The translations under genes were made by a program, and so were the position numbers. A stretch of 64,000 bases of DNA, taken from assembly GCF_012844235.1 (NCBI RefSeq), contig NZ_JABAGR010000004.1, positions 1 through 64,000 of the forward strand, written 5' to 3'. How positions within the stretch are numbered: the first letter of the stretch is position 1; each line of letters opens with the position of its first letter. The stretch comes from Parafannyhessea umbonata (lineage in GTDB: Bacteria; Actinomycetota; Coriobacteriia; Coriobacteriales; Atopobiaceae). Shown here piece after piece: positions 57,076 to 64,000 of this stretch. The notes beneath the pieces were generated by a model. The model ran no database searches, was not told the origin of the DNA, and was given only the letters and a program-made list of their open reading frames with translations.

Positions 57076-57540
57076 ATGTCTAGCAAACGCGAAGACGAAA
57101 CGAGGGCCGATGGCATCTCGCCGGAGCTCGACCGGCTCTCGGCCGCGCTCATGGGGGATGCCCTGGACCTGCTGGCCGCCGGCGAGGACGTGAACGTGCT
57201 GCTGGTGGCATCGGACGCCAAGGGAAACGTCGCGTCCTTCTCGTTTTCTGACGACGGGATCGAGGAGTGCCTCGAGGGCGCGCGCGATAAGGTGCGCGCG
57301 CTTGCGAAGGCCAAGGGCGACGCGGAATCCGGCGTGGGGGAGCCCGTGCGCTATGCCATCACGTACGTGGGCGCCGTGGCGGACGAATCCGGCACGTACC
57401 AGGACGCCCTGTTGCTGGAGTTTGGCGAGAAGGGCTACAGGTCGTACTCGGCATACTCATACTTCAAGGGCAAAGGCATGGGCGAGGGATTTGCCTGGAC
57501 CGATCCCGCGCCCGCAGGGGAGCTAGAGCCCCTGCTGTGA
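57076..57540 (+). CDS. hypothetical protein downstream of the M28-like gene, 154 aa
   Basis: This soluble protein has no signal peptide. It shows helical N-terminal (LDRLSAALMGDALDLLA) and beta-rich segments (VNVLLVASDAKGNVASFSF, YRSYSAYSY). AAAGG precedes the ATG, and only 32 bases separate it from the M28-like stop, so the two are probably co-transcribed. The family is not recognised. A GCGAGAAG repeat falls inside the coding region (57425), read as GEKG, and another just after the stop. Confidence 0.75.
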   Translation: MSSKREDETRADGISPELDRLSAALMGDALDLLAAGEDVNVLLVASDAKGNVASFSFSDDGIEECLEGARDKVRALAKAKGDAESGVGEPVRYAITYVGAVADESGTYQDALLLEFGEKGYRSYSAYSYFKGKGMGEGFAWTDPAPAGELEPLL

Positions 57541-57573
57541 GGGCACGTCCTTCTCGCCCGAGAAAACCAGACG

Positions 57574-57611
57574 CGCGGCAGGCCGGCCTTGTCTTGAGGC
57601 TGCCTGCCGCG
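57574..57611 (+). terminator. hairpin after the 57076 gene
   Basis: CGCGGCAGGC pairs perfectly with GCCTGCCGCG. A T-run is lacking (AGCAGTTTAG follows). The repeat CTTCTCGCCC at 57550 lies between this hairpin and the stop codon. Confidence 0.55.
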
Positions 57612-57709
57612 AGCAGTTTAGATGGAAAGCGGCAGGTGGCGCTCTTGCACGTGTCTGCGTGCTATAAAGTTTTGCAGGTTACACCGCTGAATTGACAGAA
57701 GAGGTAAAC

Positions 57710-59548
57710 ATGCTCCAGGAGCACATCAGGAACATCGCAATCATCGCGCACGTCGACCACGGCAAGACGACGCTGGTTGACCAGATGCTGAAGGCGACGC
57801 ATGCCTTCCGCGAGAACCAGCAGGTTCAGGAGCGCGTGCTTGACTCCAACGACCAGGAGCGTGAGCGCGGCATCACGATTCTTGCGAAGAACATCTCCAT
57901 CGAGTACAAGGGCGTGAAGATCAACGTGATCGACACGCCGGGCCACGCGGACTTTGGCGGCGAGGTGGAGCGCGTGCTGAAGATGGCCGACGGCGCCGTT
58001 CTGCTGGTGGACGCGGCCGAGGGCCCCATGCCGCAGACGCGCTTTGTGCTTTCGCACGCCATCGCGGCGAACCTGCGCATCATGGTGTGCATCAACAAGA
58101 TCGACCGCGAGGGCGCGAACCCCGAGAAGGCGCTGAACGACTGCCTCGACCTGATGATGGACCTGGGCGCCGACGACGACCAGCTTGAGTTTGCCATGGA
58201 ACACGTGGTGTACGCGTCTGCCGTGAACGGCTACGCGCGCCTGGATCCCGATGACGGCAACATGGACATGTACCCGCTGCTTGACATGATCGTGGACGCG
58301 CTGCCCGCGCCGGACGTGGACGTGGACGGCCCGCTGGCCATGCAGTGCGTGACCGTGGATCACTCCGACTATGTGGGCCGCATCGGCATCGGGCGCATCT
58401 ACTCTGGCACCATCCACGCGGGCGACAAGATCCTGGTTGTGAAGAACGACGGCTCGCGCGCCATGAGCCAGGTGAAGCAGCTGTTCACGTTTGACTACCT
58501 GGGCCGCAAGGAGTGCACGCAGGCGGAGGCCGGCGACATCGCGGCCGTGGTGGGCCTTGACTCCACCGACATCGGCGACGTGTACACCGACCCCGAGAAC
58601 CCCGTCGAGCTCGACCCGATCGAGATCGACCCGCCCACGCTCTCCATCATCTTCGAGCCCAGCACGAGCCCGCTTGTTGGCCGCGAGGGCGACATCGTTG
58701 GCGGCCGCCAGCTTAAGGAGCGCCTGGAGCAGGAGCGCGAGAACAACGTTACCATGCGCATCGAGGAGACCCCGGACAAGACCGGCGTCGAGGTTGCGGG
58801 CCGCGGCATCCTGCACCTGTCCGTCCTGATGGAGCAGATGCGCCGGGAGGGCTTCGAGTTCCAGGTTGGCCGCCCGAAGGTCCTGTTCAAGAAGGACGAG
58901 AACGGCAACAAGCTCGAGCCGATCGAGGAGGCCGTCGTCGAGTGCCCGAACGAGTGCTCCGGCAAGGTCATCGAGGTGTTTGGCAACGCCGGCGGCACGA
59001 TGAGCAACATGAGTGCAGGCATCCAGCAGACTCATCTTGAGTTCCACATTCCCACGCGCGGCATCATGGGCCTGAAGACCCGCATCATGAACGTGACGCA
59101 CGGCGAGGCCGTGTTCTATCACAACTTCCTGGAGTACGGCCCGTTTGCCGGCGAGATCGGCGGCCGCCAGAACGGCGCCATGATCTCCATGTCGACCGAG
59201 AAGGCCGTCGCGTACGCCCTGGGCACCCTGCAGGAGCGCGGCCAGCTGTTTGTGTCGCCCGGCGACGACTGCTACGAGGGCATGCTCGTGGGCGAGCGCT
59301 CCAAGCCCGGCGACATGGTCGTGAACGTTGCCCGCACCAAGCAGCTGGGCAACCAGCGCTCCTCCACCGCGGACATCGCGGTGCAGCTGACGCCGCCTAG
59401 GACGTTCACGCTCGAGGAGGCCCTGGAGTACATCATGGACGACGAGCTGGTCGAGGTAACTCCGAAGAGCGTCCGCATGCGCAAGCGCATCCTCTCCGAG
59501 ACGGAGCGCCGCAAGTGGCGCGTCAGGAATGGCCTGGTGAACAAGTAA
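57710..59548 (+). CDS. typA: GTP-binding protein TypA/BipA
   Basis: This translational GTPase, 612 aa, binds the 70S ribosome and acts in 50S assembly and stress. It has G1 AHVDHGKTT, switch I ERERGITI, DTPGHADFGGE, and NKID for G4. The C-terminal BipA-specific region is intact (TPRTFTLEEALEYIMDDELVEVT pattern). The start is the ATG of MLQEHIRN with AGAGG five bases upstream; six codons of open frame precede it. Confidence 0.97.
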   Translation: MLQEHIRNIAIIAHVDHGKTTLVDQMLKATHAFRENQQVQERVLDSNDQERERGITILAKNISIEYKGVKINVIDTPGHADFGGEVERVLKMADGAVLLVDAAEGPMPQTRFVLSHAIAANLRIMVCINKIDREGANPEKALNDCLDLMMDLGADDDQLEFAMEHVVYASAVNGYARLDPDDGNMDMYPLLDMIVDALPAPDVDVDGPLAMQCVTVDHSDYVGRIGIGRIYSGTIHAGDKILVVKNDGSRAMSQVKQLFTFDYLGRKECTQAEAGDIAAVVGLDSTDIGDVYTDPENPVELDPIEIDPPTLSIIFEPSTSPLVGREGDIVGGRQLKERLEQERENNVTMRIEETPDKTGVEVAGRGILHLSVLMEQMRREGFEFQVGRPKVLFKKDENGNKLEPIEEAVVECPNECSGKVIEVFGNAGGTMSNMSAGIQQTHLEFHIPTRGIMGLKTRIMNVTHGEAVFYHNFLEYGPFAGEIGGRQNGAMISMSTEKAVAYALGTLQERGQLFVSPGDDCYEGMLVGERSKPGDMVVNVARTKQLGNQRSSTADIAVQLTPPRTFTLEEALEYIMDDELVEVTPKSVRMRKRILSETERRKWRVRNGLVNK

Positions 59549-59614
59549 GGCCTGCGATAGACAGGACGCTGCGCGCGCAGGGCTGCGACAACGCGAGAGA
59601 CAGGTGCAAGACTT

Positions 59615-59651
59615 CGCCGCCGAGAAGGGCATGGGGCTCTTCTCGGCGGCG
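59615..59651 (+). terminator. typA terminator with variant repeat arms
   Basis: CGCCGCCGAGAAG pairs with CTTCTCGGCGGCG. The arms carry CCGAGAAG, a one-base variant of the dispersed GCGAGAAG repeat, again in inverted orientation. Confidence 0.75.
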
Positions 59652-59696
59652 TCTTCGTGAGTGCGACGATGTTCGGGCGGCACTGATGGGGCCGCG

Positions 59697-60638
59697 CTAG
59701 GAGCGCTGCCGCTTGTTGCCGACGCTCTGCGGCGAGGGGGCGTACGGGGCCGCATCCTCGGAGACGTCGTCCTCGATCTCTATCCTGTCGATCACGCGCG
59801 TGCGGGGGGCGTGCGCCTGGCCGGGTTTGGGGCGCGCGTCGTCCGGGGAGGGCTGCTGCACGTAGGTTATCTGGTAGCCGTCGCGCCCCTCGAACTTGCG
59901 AAGGATGCGCCTGGAGTTCTCTCTTCCATCTTCCTGCGCGAGGTGGTAGATGACGCGAACCTTCTTCTTGACCACGGGCGCGAGGTCCACGTTTGCCGGG
60001 GAGAGTATGTTGAAGTGCAGCGACAGCCGGCGCATGAGGATGACGACGGAGACGCTGATGGCCGTGGCCCACTCGCCGGTGACGTTGGCGTGGATGACGA
60101 GCATGTAGAACGCGATGGAGCCCGCGACGGCGCAGATGGCATAGAAGTTGCTGCGCTGGAAGATGCGTGGCGTGTTGCCGAGGAAGATGTCGCGGAGCAT
60201 GCCGCCGCCGACGCCGGTGACGGTGCCCATGAGCACGACGGCCCACGGGTTCATGTGGTACACGATCGCCTTGTCGGAGCCGGCGGCCACGAACAGGCCG
60301 ACGGAGATGATGTCGACCCACTCGATGAGGTGCGGGAACCGCGTGAGCAGGCTGGGAAACAGGAAGCCGCCGCACCCGACGAGGACCGTCATGGGGATGG
60401 CATACGGCGAGTTGACCATGTAGACGTCGTTGTGCTGGATGATGAGGTCGCGGATGAGGCCGCCGCCCAGGCCGCCGAGCATGGCGAGCACGATGAAGCC
60501 CACGAGGTCGAGCTTGCGCTCCGTTGCGACGAGGACTCCGGAGACGGAGCCTACCGCCACGGCGGACGCGTCGAGCCATGCGGGGATGGCAACGGCGGTG
60601 ACGTCTGGCCCAGAGGAGGATATGAGCTCGGGAATCAC
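59697..60638 (-). CDS. TRIC/UPF0126-family membrane protein
   Basis: The 313-aa protein starts at GTG with AGGGAG upstream. Two UPF0126 repeats are visible, each with a Gly-rich turn before Arg-Asp: GGLGGGLIRDLI and GVGGGMLRDIF. Each repeat has three membrane helices. Bacterial TRIC homologues form cation channels. The C-terminal ~110 residues are a charged cytoplasmic extension that is not part of the family core. It is divergent from the tRNA-Ser promoter region. Confidence 0.9.
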   Translation of the reverse strand: MIPELISSSGPDVTAVAIPAWLDASAVAVGSVSGVLVATERKLDLVGFIVLAMLGGLGGGLIRDLIIQHNDVYMVNSPYAIPMTVLVGCGGFLFPSLLTRFPHLIEWVDIISVGLFVAAGSDKAIVYHMNPWAVVLMGTVTGVGGGMLRDIFLGNTPRIFQRSNFYAICAVAGSIAFYMLVIHANVTGEWATAISVSVVILMRRLSLHFNILSPANVDLAPVVKKKVRVIYHLAQEDGRENSRRILRKFEGRDGYQITYVQQPSPDDARPKPGQAHAPRTRVIDRIEIEDDVSEDAAPYAPSPQSVGNKRQRS

Positions 60639-60791
60639 GTTCTTCTCCCTGCGTTGTTGGGTGCGTATCGATGCGAACTACGAATATAGCCGTTCTTGTG
60701 CGAGGGGGGTGCCGGCGCACCTTGCCGGGCGCTCGGGCGGCGCGGTCTGCCGCGCCTGGGTTCGTGGGCAAAAATTGTAGAAATAATGGGC

Positions 60792-60821
60792 TTCACACAA
60801 GGGGGCAAAGTAATGTATACT
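60792..60821 (+). promoter_or_regulatory. promoter of tRNA-Ser(GGA)
   Basis: TTCACA (60792-60797) and TATACT (60816-60821) are 18 bases apart, 17 bases before the mature tRNA. Confidence 0.6.
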
Positions 60822-60838
60822 TGCTTCCGCGGTTTTGA

Positions 60839-60929
60839 GGAGAGTTGTCCGAGTGGCCGAAGGAGCACGATTGGAAATCGTGTATACGCCTAAAGCGTAT
60901 CCTGGGTTCAAATCCCAGACTCTCCGCCA
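60839..60929 (+). tRNA. tRNA-Ser(GGA)
   Basis: Acceptor GGAGAGT/ACTCTCC, anticodon loop TTGGAAA (GGA), a long variable arm and an encoded GCCA end are present; 91 nt. Confidence 0.98.
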
Positions 60930-60939
60930 GAATAGTCCT

Positions 60940-60963
60940 GTGGCGCCTTCGGGCGCCACTTTT
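60940..60963 (+). terminator. terminator after tRNA-Ser(GGA)
   Basis: GTGGCGCC-TTCG-GGCGCCAC is followed by TTTT. Confidence 0.9.
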
Positions 60964-60981
60964 AGATAGCCAATACCCCAC

Positions 60982-61072
60982 GGAGGGGTGGCAGAGTGGT
61001 TGAATGCGGCGGTCTCGAAAACCGTTTACCCGCTTCGCGGGTACGAGGGTTCGAATCCCTCCTCCTCCGCCA
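60982..61072 (+). tRNA. tRNA-Ser(CGA)
   Basis: Acceptor GGAGGGG/CTCCTCC (one G-U), anticodon loop CTCGAAA (CGA), a long variable arm with a TTCG loop, and an encoded GCCA end; 91 nt. Confidence 0.97.
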
Positions 61073-61083
61073 TTAGATGCTTT

Positions 61084-61114
61084 ACGGGTGGAACCTTGGT
61101 TCCGCCCGTTTTTT
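61084..61114 (+). terminator. terminator after tRNA-Ser(CGA)
   Basis: ACGGGTGGAACC pairs with GGTTCCGCCCGT and TTTTTT follows. Confidence 0.9.
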
Positions 61115-61266
61115 ATTGAGCGCAAGAGTACCGCACGCTCTAGATCACATCTGCCTTGCGCGCATCTTGACAGTCGAGCGCGCCGTGCAAAGATGTAACG
61201 AGTCGTATGCGACAATCATTTGCAAGCGAGCCTCGCTGCCGGCCAGCAGGCCGAAAGGAGACCGAT

Positions 61267-62289
61267 ATGAGTGCTCAGAGGGAAGCGTACTACTCCAGGT
61301 CGTGGGCGCTGCTCACGCGCGACAAGGGCTGGTGGAAGGTGCTGCTGGTCGCGGGCATAGCGAACTTCGTGCCCATCGTTGGGCCCCTGGGCGTGTTTGG
61401 CTACGCGCTGGAGTGGGCGAGGCTCACGGCGTGGGGCGTGGACGCATCGCCCAAGCAGAAGGGCGTCCGCGTGGGCGAGTGCATCAAGAGCGGCTGGCGC
61501 GGCTTTGTGGCGTGCCTGGGCTGGCTCGCCGTGTGGGAGGCGATCTCGCTTATCCTTATGCGGCTGACTCATAACGACGACGTGATGAACCTGCTCGTGT
61601 CCATCGCCTCGCTCTTCGTGAACGTCATCCTGTGCGTCGTTGCGCTCCGTGCGGCCGTGTACCAGAGCTTCAAGGCGGGCTACCAGGCAAATCGCCTGTG
61701 GGACATGCTGAAGGCGGACTTTGGCGGCATCGCGAAGATCACGGGGATCACGACGCTGGCATCGCTTGTCATAGGCTTCGTGCTGAGCGTCGTTGGCCTC
61801 GTGGCGATGATGCCCTCCGTCGCCCACGTGATCGGCTTTGCGGTTTCGGCCGGCTCCTCCGCGGACTACCGCGCGTTCGTGAACGTGCTTGCGGACGCGA
61901 TTGCCGGCATCTTCCCCCTGGTCATGTTCATGGCGTACCTCGCGAGCGTAGGTCAGGCCTTCGTCACGTTCATCCAGGTCACGGCCGTTGGGCTGTGGAT
62001 GAGGAACTTCAACGTTCCTGCGTGGGGAGCGAGCGCAGACCCGCTCCCGGCCTCCGTCGCCACCCTTCCGCAGCCGCAGAACCCCGCAGACCCCGCGGAA
62101 GGCGACGCCTTCGTGCGGCAAGGCGCCTCCACTCCGGCTACCTCGCAGCAGCCTGCGCCCGCGGCGGGCGAGAAGAACGAGCCCGCGGGGCAGGAGGGCT
62201 CAGCCCAGAATACGGAAGGCGCAGGTGACGACGGCGTGAAAAGCCTGCCCGCCTCCGGCGACACGTACGATTCGCCCCGATTCTTGTAG
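61267..62289 (+). CDS. DUF4013-like multi-pass membrane protein, 340 aa
   Basis: The start is the ATG of MSAQREAYY with AAAGGAGACC upstream; the longer frame has no SD. The protein has about five to six membrane segments (around WWKVLLVAGIANFVPIVG, LLVSIASLFVNVILCVVAL, IGFVLSVVGLVAMM, FPLVMFMAYLASVG). It ends in a Pro/Ala/Glu-rich cytoplasmic tail of about 75 residues. The pattern resembles DUF4013 proteins. The role is unknown. Confidence 0.75.
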   Translation: MSAQREAYYSRSWALLTRDKGWWKVLLVAGIANFVPIVGPLGVFGYALEWARLTAWGVDASPKQKGVRVGECIKSGWRGFVACLGWLAVWEAISLILMRLTHNDDVMNLLVSIASLFVNVILCVVALRAAVYQSFKAGYQANRLWDMLKADFGGIAKITGITTLASLVIGFVLSVVGLVAMMPSVAHVIGFAVSAGSSADYRAFVNVLADAIAGIFPLVMFMAYLASVGQAFVTFIQVTAVGLWMRNFNVPAWGASADPLPASVATLPQPQNPADPAEGDAFVRQGASTPATSQQPAPAAGEKNEPAGQEGSAQNTEGAGDDGVKSLPASGDTYDSPRFL

Positions 62290-62358
62290 AGTCCGTGTCG
62301 AGGCCTGGGTGAAGTGGCCTCGCGTTTCTCGTCTTCAGGCGTTTTACGTGCACATACG

Positions 62359-62396
62359 TATCCCCGGGCAGGTATCTGCAGCCCGGGGATATTTTT
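62359..62396 (+). terminator. terminator after the DUF4013-like gene
   Basis: An 11-bp perfect stem TATCCCCGGGC/GCCCGGGGATA is followed by TTTTT. Confidence 0.92.
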
Positions 62397-62512
62397 CTGC
62401 AAGCACCGCCTGCTACGCTTCTTGTGTGGGGAACGTATGGGGAGTCGCGTTTGAGGCGTGATGACGAAGAGTTTGGACGCATCTGTGTTACGATACCAAA
62501 TCGACCTTTCCT

Positions 62513-62541
62513 GCTCCGGATGCACCTTCACTAACCGGAGC
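62513..62541 (+). promoter_or_regulatory. hairpin in the rpsF leader, possible S6:S18 site
   Basis: GCTCCGG pairs with CCGGAGC just before the rpsF SD. Several phyla carry an S6:S18-binding leader with a CCG feature near this place. The match here is only by position and CCG content. Confidence 0.35.
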
Positions 62542-62565
62542 CGTTAGCCCAGAGGAGGTGACCAC

Positions 62566-62859
62566 ATGAAGGCTTATGAACTGCTGTATTTTGTCGATCC
62601 CGCGGCCACTGAGGAGGCTCGCGCCGGCGCCTCCAAGCGTATTGACGTCGCTGTCACCGAGAACGGCGGCAAGATCGACAACGTCGAGGACTGGGGCAAG
62701 CGCAAGCTCGCCTTTGAGATCGACAAGCTCACCGAGGGCGACTACACCCTCGTCGACTTCCACGCAGACCCCGCTCAGATCGCCGAGCTCGATCGCGTTC
62801 TCCGCATCAACGATGCGGTGAAGCGCCACATGATCGTGCGTCGCAACGACAGGGACTAG
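62566..62859 (+). CDS. rpsF: 30S ribosomal protein S6
   Basis: The 97-aa protein has MKAYELLYFVDP at the N-terminus, DWGKRKLAFEID in the middle and MIVRR near the end, all typical of S6. AGAGGAGG precedes the ATG. It is the first gene of the conserved rpsF-ssb-rpsR operon. Confidence 0.97.
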   Translation: MKAYELLYFVDPAATEEARAGASKRIDVAVTENGGKIDNVEDWGKRKLAFEIDKLTEGDYTLVDFHADPAQIAELDRVLRINDAVKRHMIVRRNDRD

Positions 62860-62908
62860 TTTTGGAAGTGTGGACGTGCGCGTCCACGGACGAGAGGCGT
62901 AAGCAAGC

Positions 62909-63391
62909 ATGAGTATCAACAGGGTGAACATTTCCGGTAACCTCACTCGTGACCCGGAGCTGCGTTCGACCGCCGGCGGAACCCAGGTTCTTACCTTTGG
63001 CGTTGCCGTCAACGACCGTCGTCGCAACCCGCAGAGCGGCGAGTGGGAGGACGTTCCCAACTACATCGACTGCGTCGTGTTTGGCAACCGTGCCGAACCG
63101 CTCTCCCGTTTCCTCTCAAAGGGCATGAAGGTTGCCATCGAGGGCAAGCTTCGCTGGAGCTCCTGGGAGCGCGATGGGCAGAAGCGTAGCAAGATCGAGG
63201 TAATCGTTGATGAGGTCGAGTTCCTCTCGCCGAGGAACGGCGGCCAGCAGGGCGGTGGCTACCAGCAGAACAACGGCGGTAACTACCAGAACTACTCTGC
63301 TCCCGCACCCGCTCGTGCTCCCGAGCCCTCCCGTCCCCCCGTCCAGACCCCGCCCAGCGCGGACATCTACGACGAGGACATCCCGTTCTAG
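62909..63391 (+). CDS. ssb: single-stranded DNA-binding protein
   Basis: The 160-aa protein has an OB fold at about 1-110 (NISGNLTRDPELRSTAGG, VFGNRAEPLSRFLSKGM). A Gln/Asn/Gly-rich linker and the acidic tip DEDIPF, which recruits repair partners, follow. It is co-transcribed with rpsF and rpsR. Confidence 0.97.
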   Translation: MSINRVNISGNLTRDPELRSTAGGTQVLTFGVAVNDRRRNPQSGEWEDVPNYIDCVVFGNRAEPLSRFLSKGMKVAIEGKLRWSSWERDGQKRSKIEVIVDEVEFLSPRNGGQQGGGYQQNNGGNYQNYSAPAPARAPEPSRPPVQTPPSADIYDEDIPF

Positions 63392-63445
63392 GATTCAAGA
63401 AGGCGGCCAGCGAAAGCACGGTCGTCGTAAGAAAGGCAAAAAGAC

Positions 63446-63718
63446 ATGGCTAAGCAAAGGCAAGTTGAACAGCGCCAGCCGCGTCGCAAGTATTGCCAGT
63501 TCTGCAAGGAGGACGTCGAGTTCATCGACTACAAGGACACGCAGCTCCTCCGCAAGTACATGACCGACCGTGGCAAGATCAAGCCCCGTCGCGTCACTGG
63601 CGCCTGCACGCAGCATCAGCACGACATCGCGGTCGCTATCAAGCGCGCCCGCGAGATGGCACTCCTGCCGTACACCGTCACCGTGGTTTCCAGCCGTGGT
63701 GGCCGCAACCGCGGCTAG
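63446..63718 (+). CDS. rpsR: 30S ribosomal protein S18
   Basis: The 90-aa protein has a zinc-type motif CQFC at the N-terminus, so it is the Cys-containing form, and the [12 protein letters not shown] segment of S18. AAAGG upstream supports the ATG. It partners S6 on the 30S platform. Confidence 0.97.
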   Translation: MAKQRQVEQRQPRRKYCQFCKEDVEFIDYKDTQLLRKYMTDRGKIKPRRVTGACTQHQHDIAVAIKRAREMALLPYTVTVVSSRGGRNRG

Positions 63719-63746
63719 GTAGCCTCTAGAGAAGGACGCAGCTCTT

Positions 63747-64000
63747 TTGAACGACACTTCCGAAAACGGTCGTCCGGTGGCTCCCGAGGGGTTTGACGGC
63801 TCCAAAGGCGCGCACGACGCCCGAGAAGTGGCGGAAGGACCGAGTTCCACCCAAGGTGGTCTCGCCTGGATTCTGGTCGGCGCGGCATGCATGCTCGTGG
63901 GAATCGATTTCGCGTGTGTGCTCGTTGCGTACGGAATCGGCCTTTCGGAATCGAACGGGAAAGGGGCCAGGCGGACGGCGTTTGTCGTTGCCTGCCTCGC
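63747..64000 (+). CDS. membrane protein, partial at window edge
   Basis: A TTG with AGAAGGA about ten bases upstream opens a frame running off the right edge. The first 40 residues are polar, then a membrane helix (AWILVGAACMLVGIDFACVLV). The position after rpsR suggests a DUF2232-like membrane protein, but this cannot be confirmed from the part seen. Confidence 0.55.
   Translation, partial: MNDTSENGRPVAPEGFDGSKGAHDAREVAEGPSSTQGGLAWILVGAACMLVGIDFACVLVAYGIGLSESNGKGARRTAFVVACL

Overview
The window is a chromosomal origin region from a high-GC actinobacterium. Several features point to class Coriobacteriia, most likely an Atopobiaceae or Olsenella-like genome: a PASTA-kinase, FHA and SEDS cluster in actinobacterial order, a PafBC-like fused WYL regulator, and the order rpmH-rnpA-yidD-yidC-jag-rsmG-parA-parB diverging from dnaA-dnaN-recF-(DciA-like)-gyrB-gyrA. 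The lineage is an inference from gene content; no database was searched. No phage, IS element, CRISPR array or rRNA operon was seen.

Layout. Positions 1-2600 hold two tandem tRNA-Arg(ACG) genes, serS and small genes. Positions 2817-12358 form a signalling and cell-wall cluster: a polytopic Ser/Thr kinase, two FHA proteins, a PP2C phosphatase, a single-chain SEDS glycosyltransferase/class B PBP fusion, and a PASTA kinase. Positions 12.5-25.7 kb carry leftward metabolic genes (purC, purB, argG, argH), a two-component system, a Tat-type lipoprotein, an M29 aminopeptidase and six tRNA genes, most with their own hairpin terminators. Positions 26.6-36.2 kb are the leftward replication block gyrA, gyrB, DciA-like, recF, dnaN and dnaA, followed by a GHKL-ATPase/winged-helix gene. 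The transcription divergence point, and the best oriC candidate, is 37.5-37.9 kb. To its right run rpmH, rnpA, yidD, yidC and jag, then a 1.5 kb gene-free spacer, then a visibly AT-richer rsmG-parA-parB block with three perfect parS sites. Positions 44.4-60.6 kb hold rlmN, ddl, a DinG-type exonuclease-helicase, a PafBC-like regulator, a 1,730-residue M28-like membrane protein with a huge acidic insert, typA and a TRIC/UPF0126 protein. The right end has two tRNA-Ser genes, a DUF4013-like protein and rpsF-ssb-rpsR.

Main observations. (1) The octamer GCGAGAAG occurs about 35 times by eye on both strands, most often extended to GGGCGAGAAG with a C three bases further on. It is concentrated in intergenic DNA and sometimes paired as the arms of terminators, the signature of a DNA-uptake-type repeat. 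(2) argGH is preceded by a 32-codon Arg-rich ORF with a perfect Shine-Dalgarno and then an intrinsic terminator, which looks like arginine transcription attenuation. (3) DnaA has lost two of the three canonical base-contacting residues in its recognition helix, and the origin carries TGTTGAAAA-type boxes instead of TGTGGATAA. (4) A GHKL ATPase with a Met/Gln/Pro linker and a winged helix lies between dnaA and the putative oriC. (5) The M28 protein has an insert of about 1,330 residues inside its catalytic domain. (6) An 86-nt cloverleaf of perfect inverted repeats lies in the spacer after jag.
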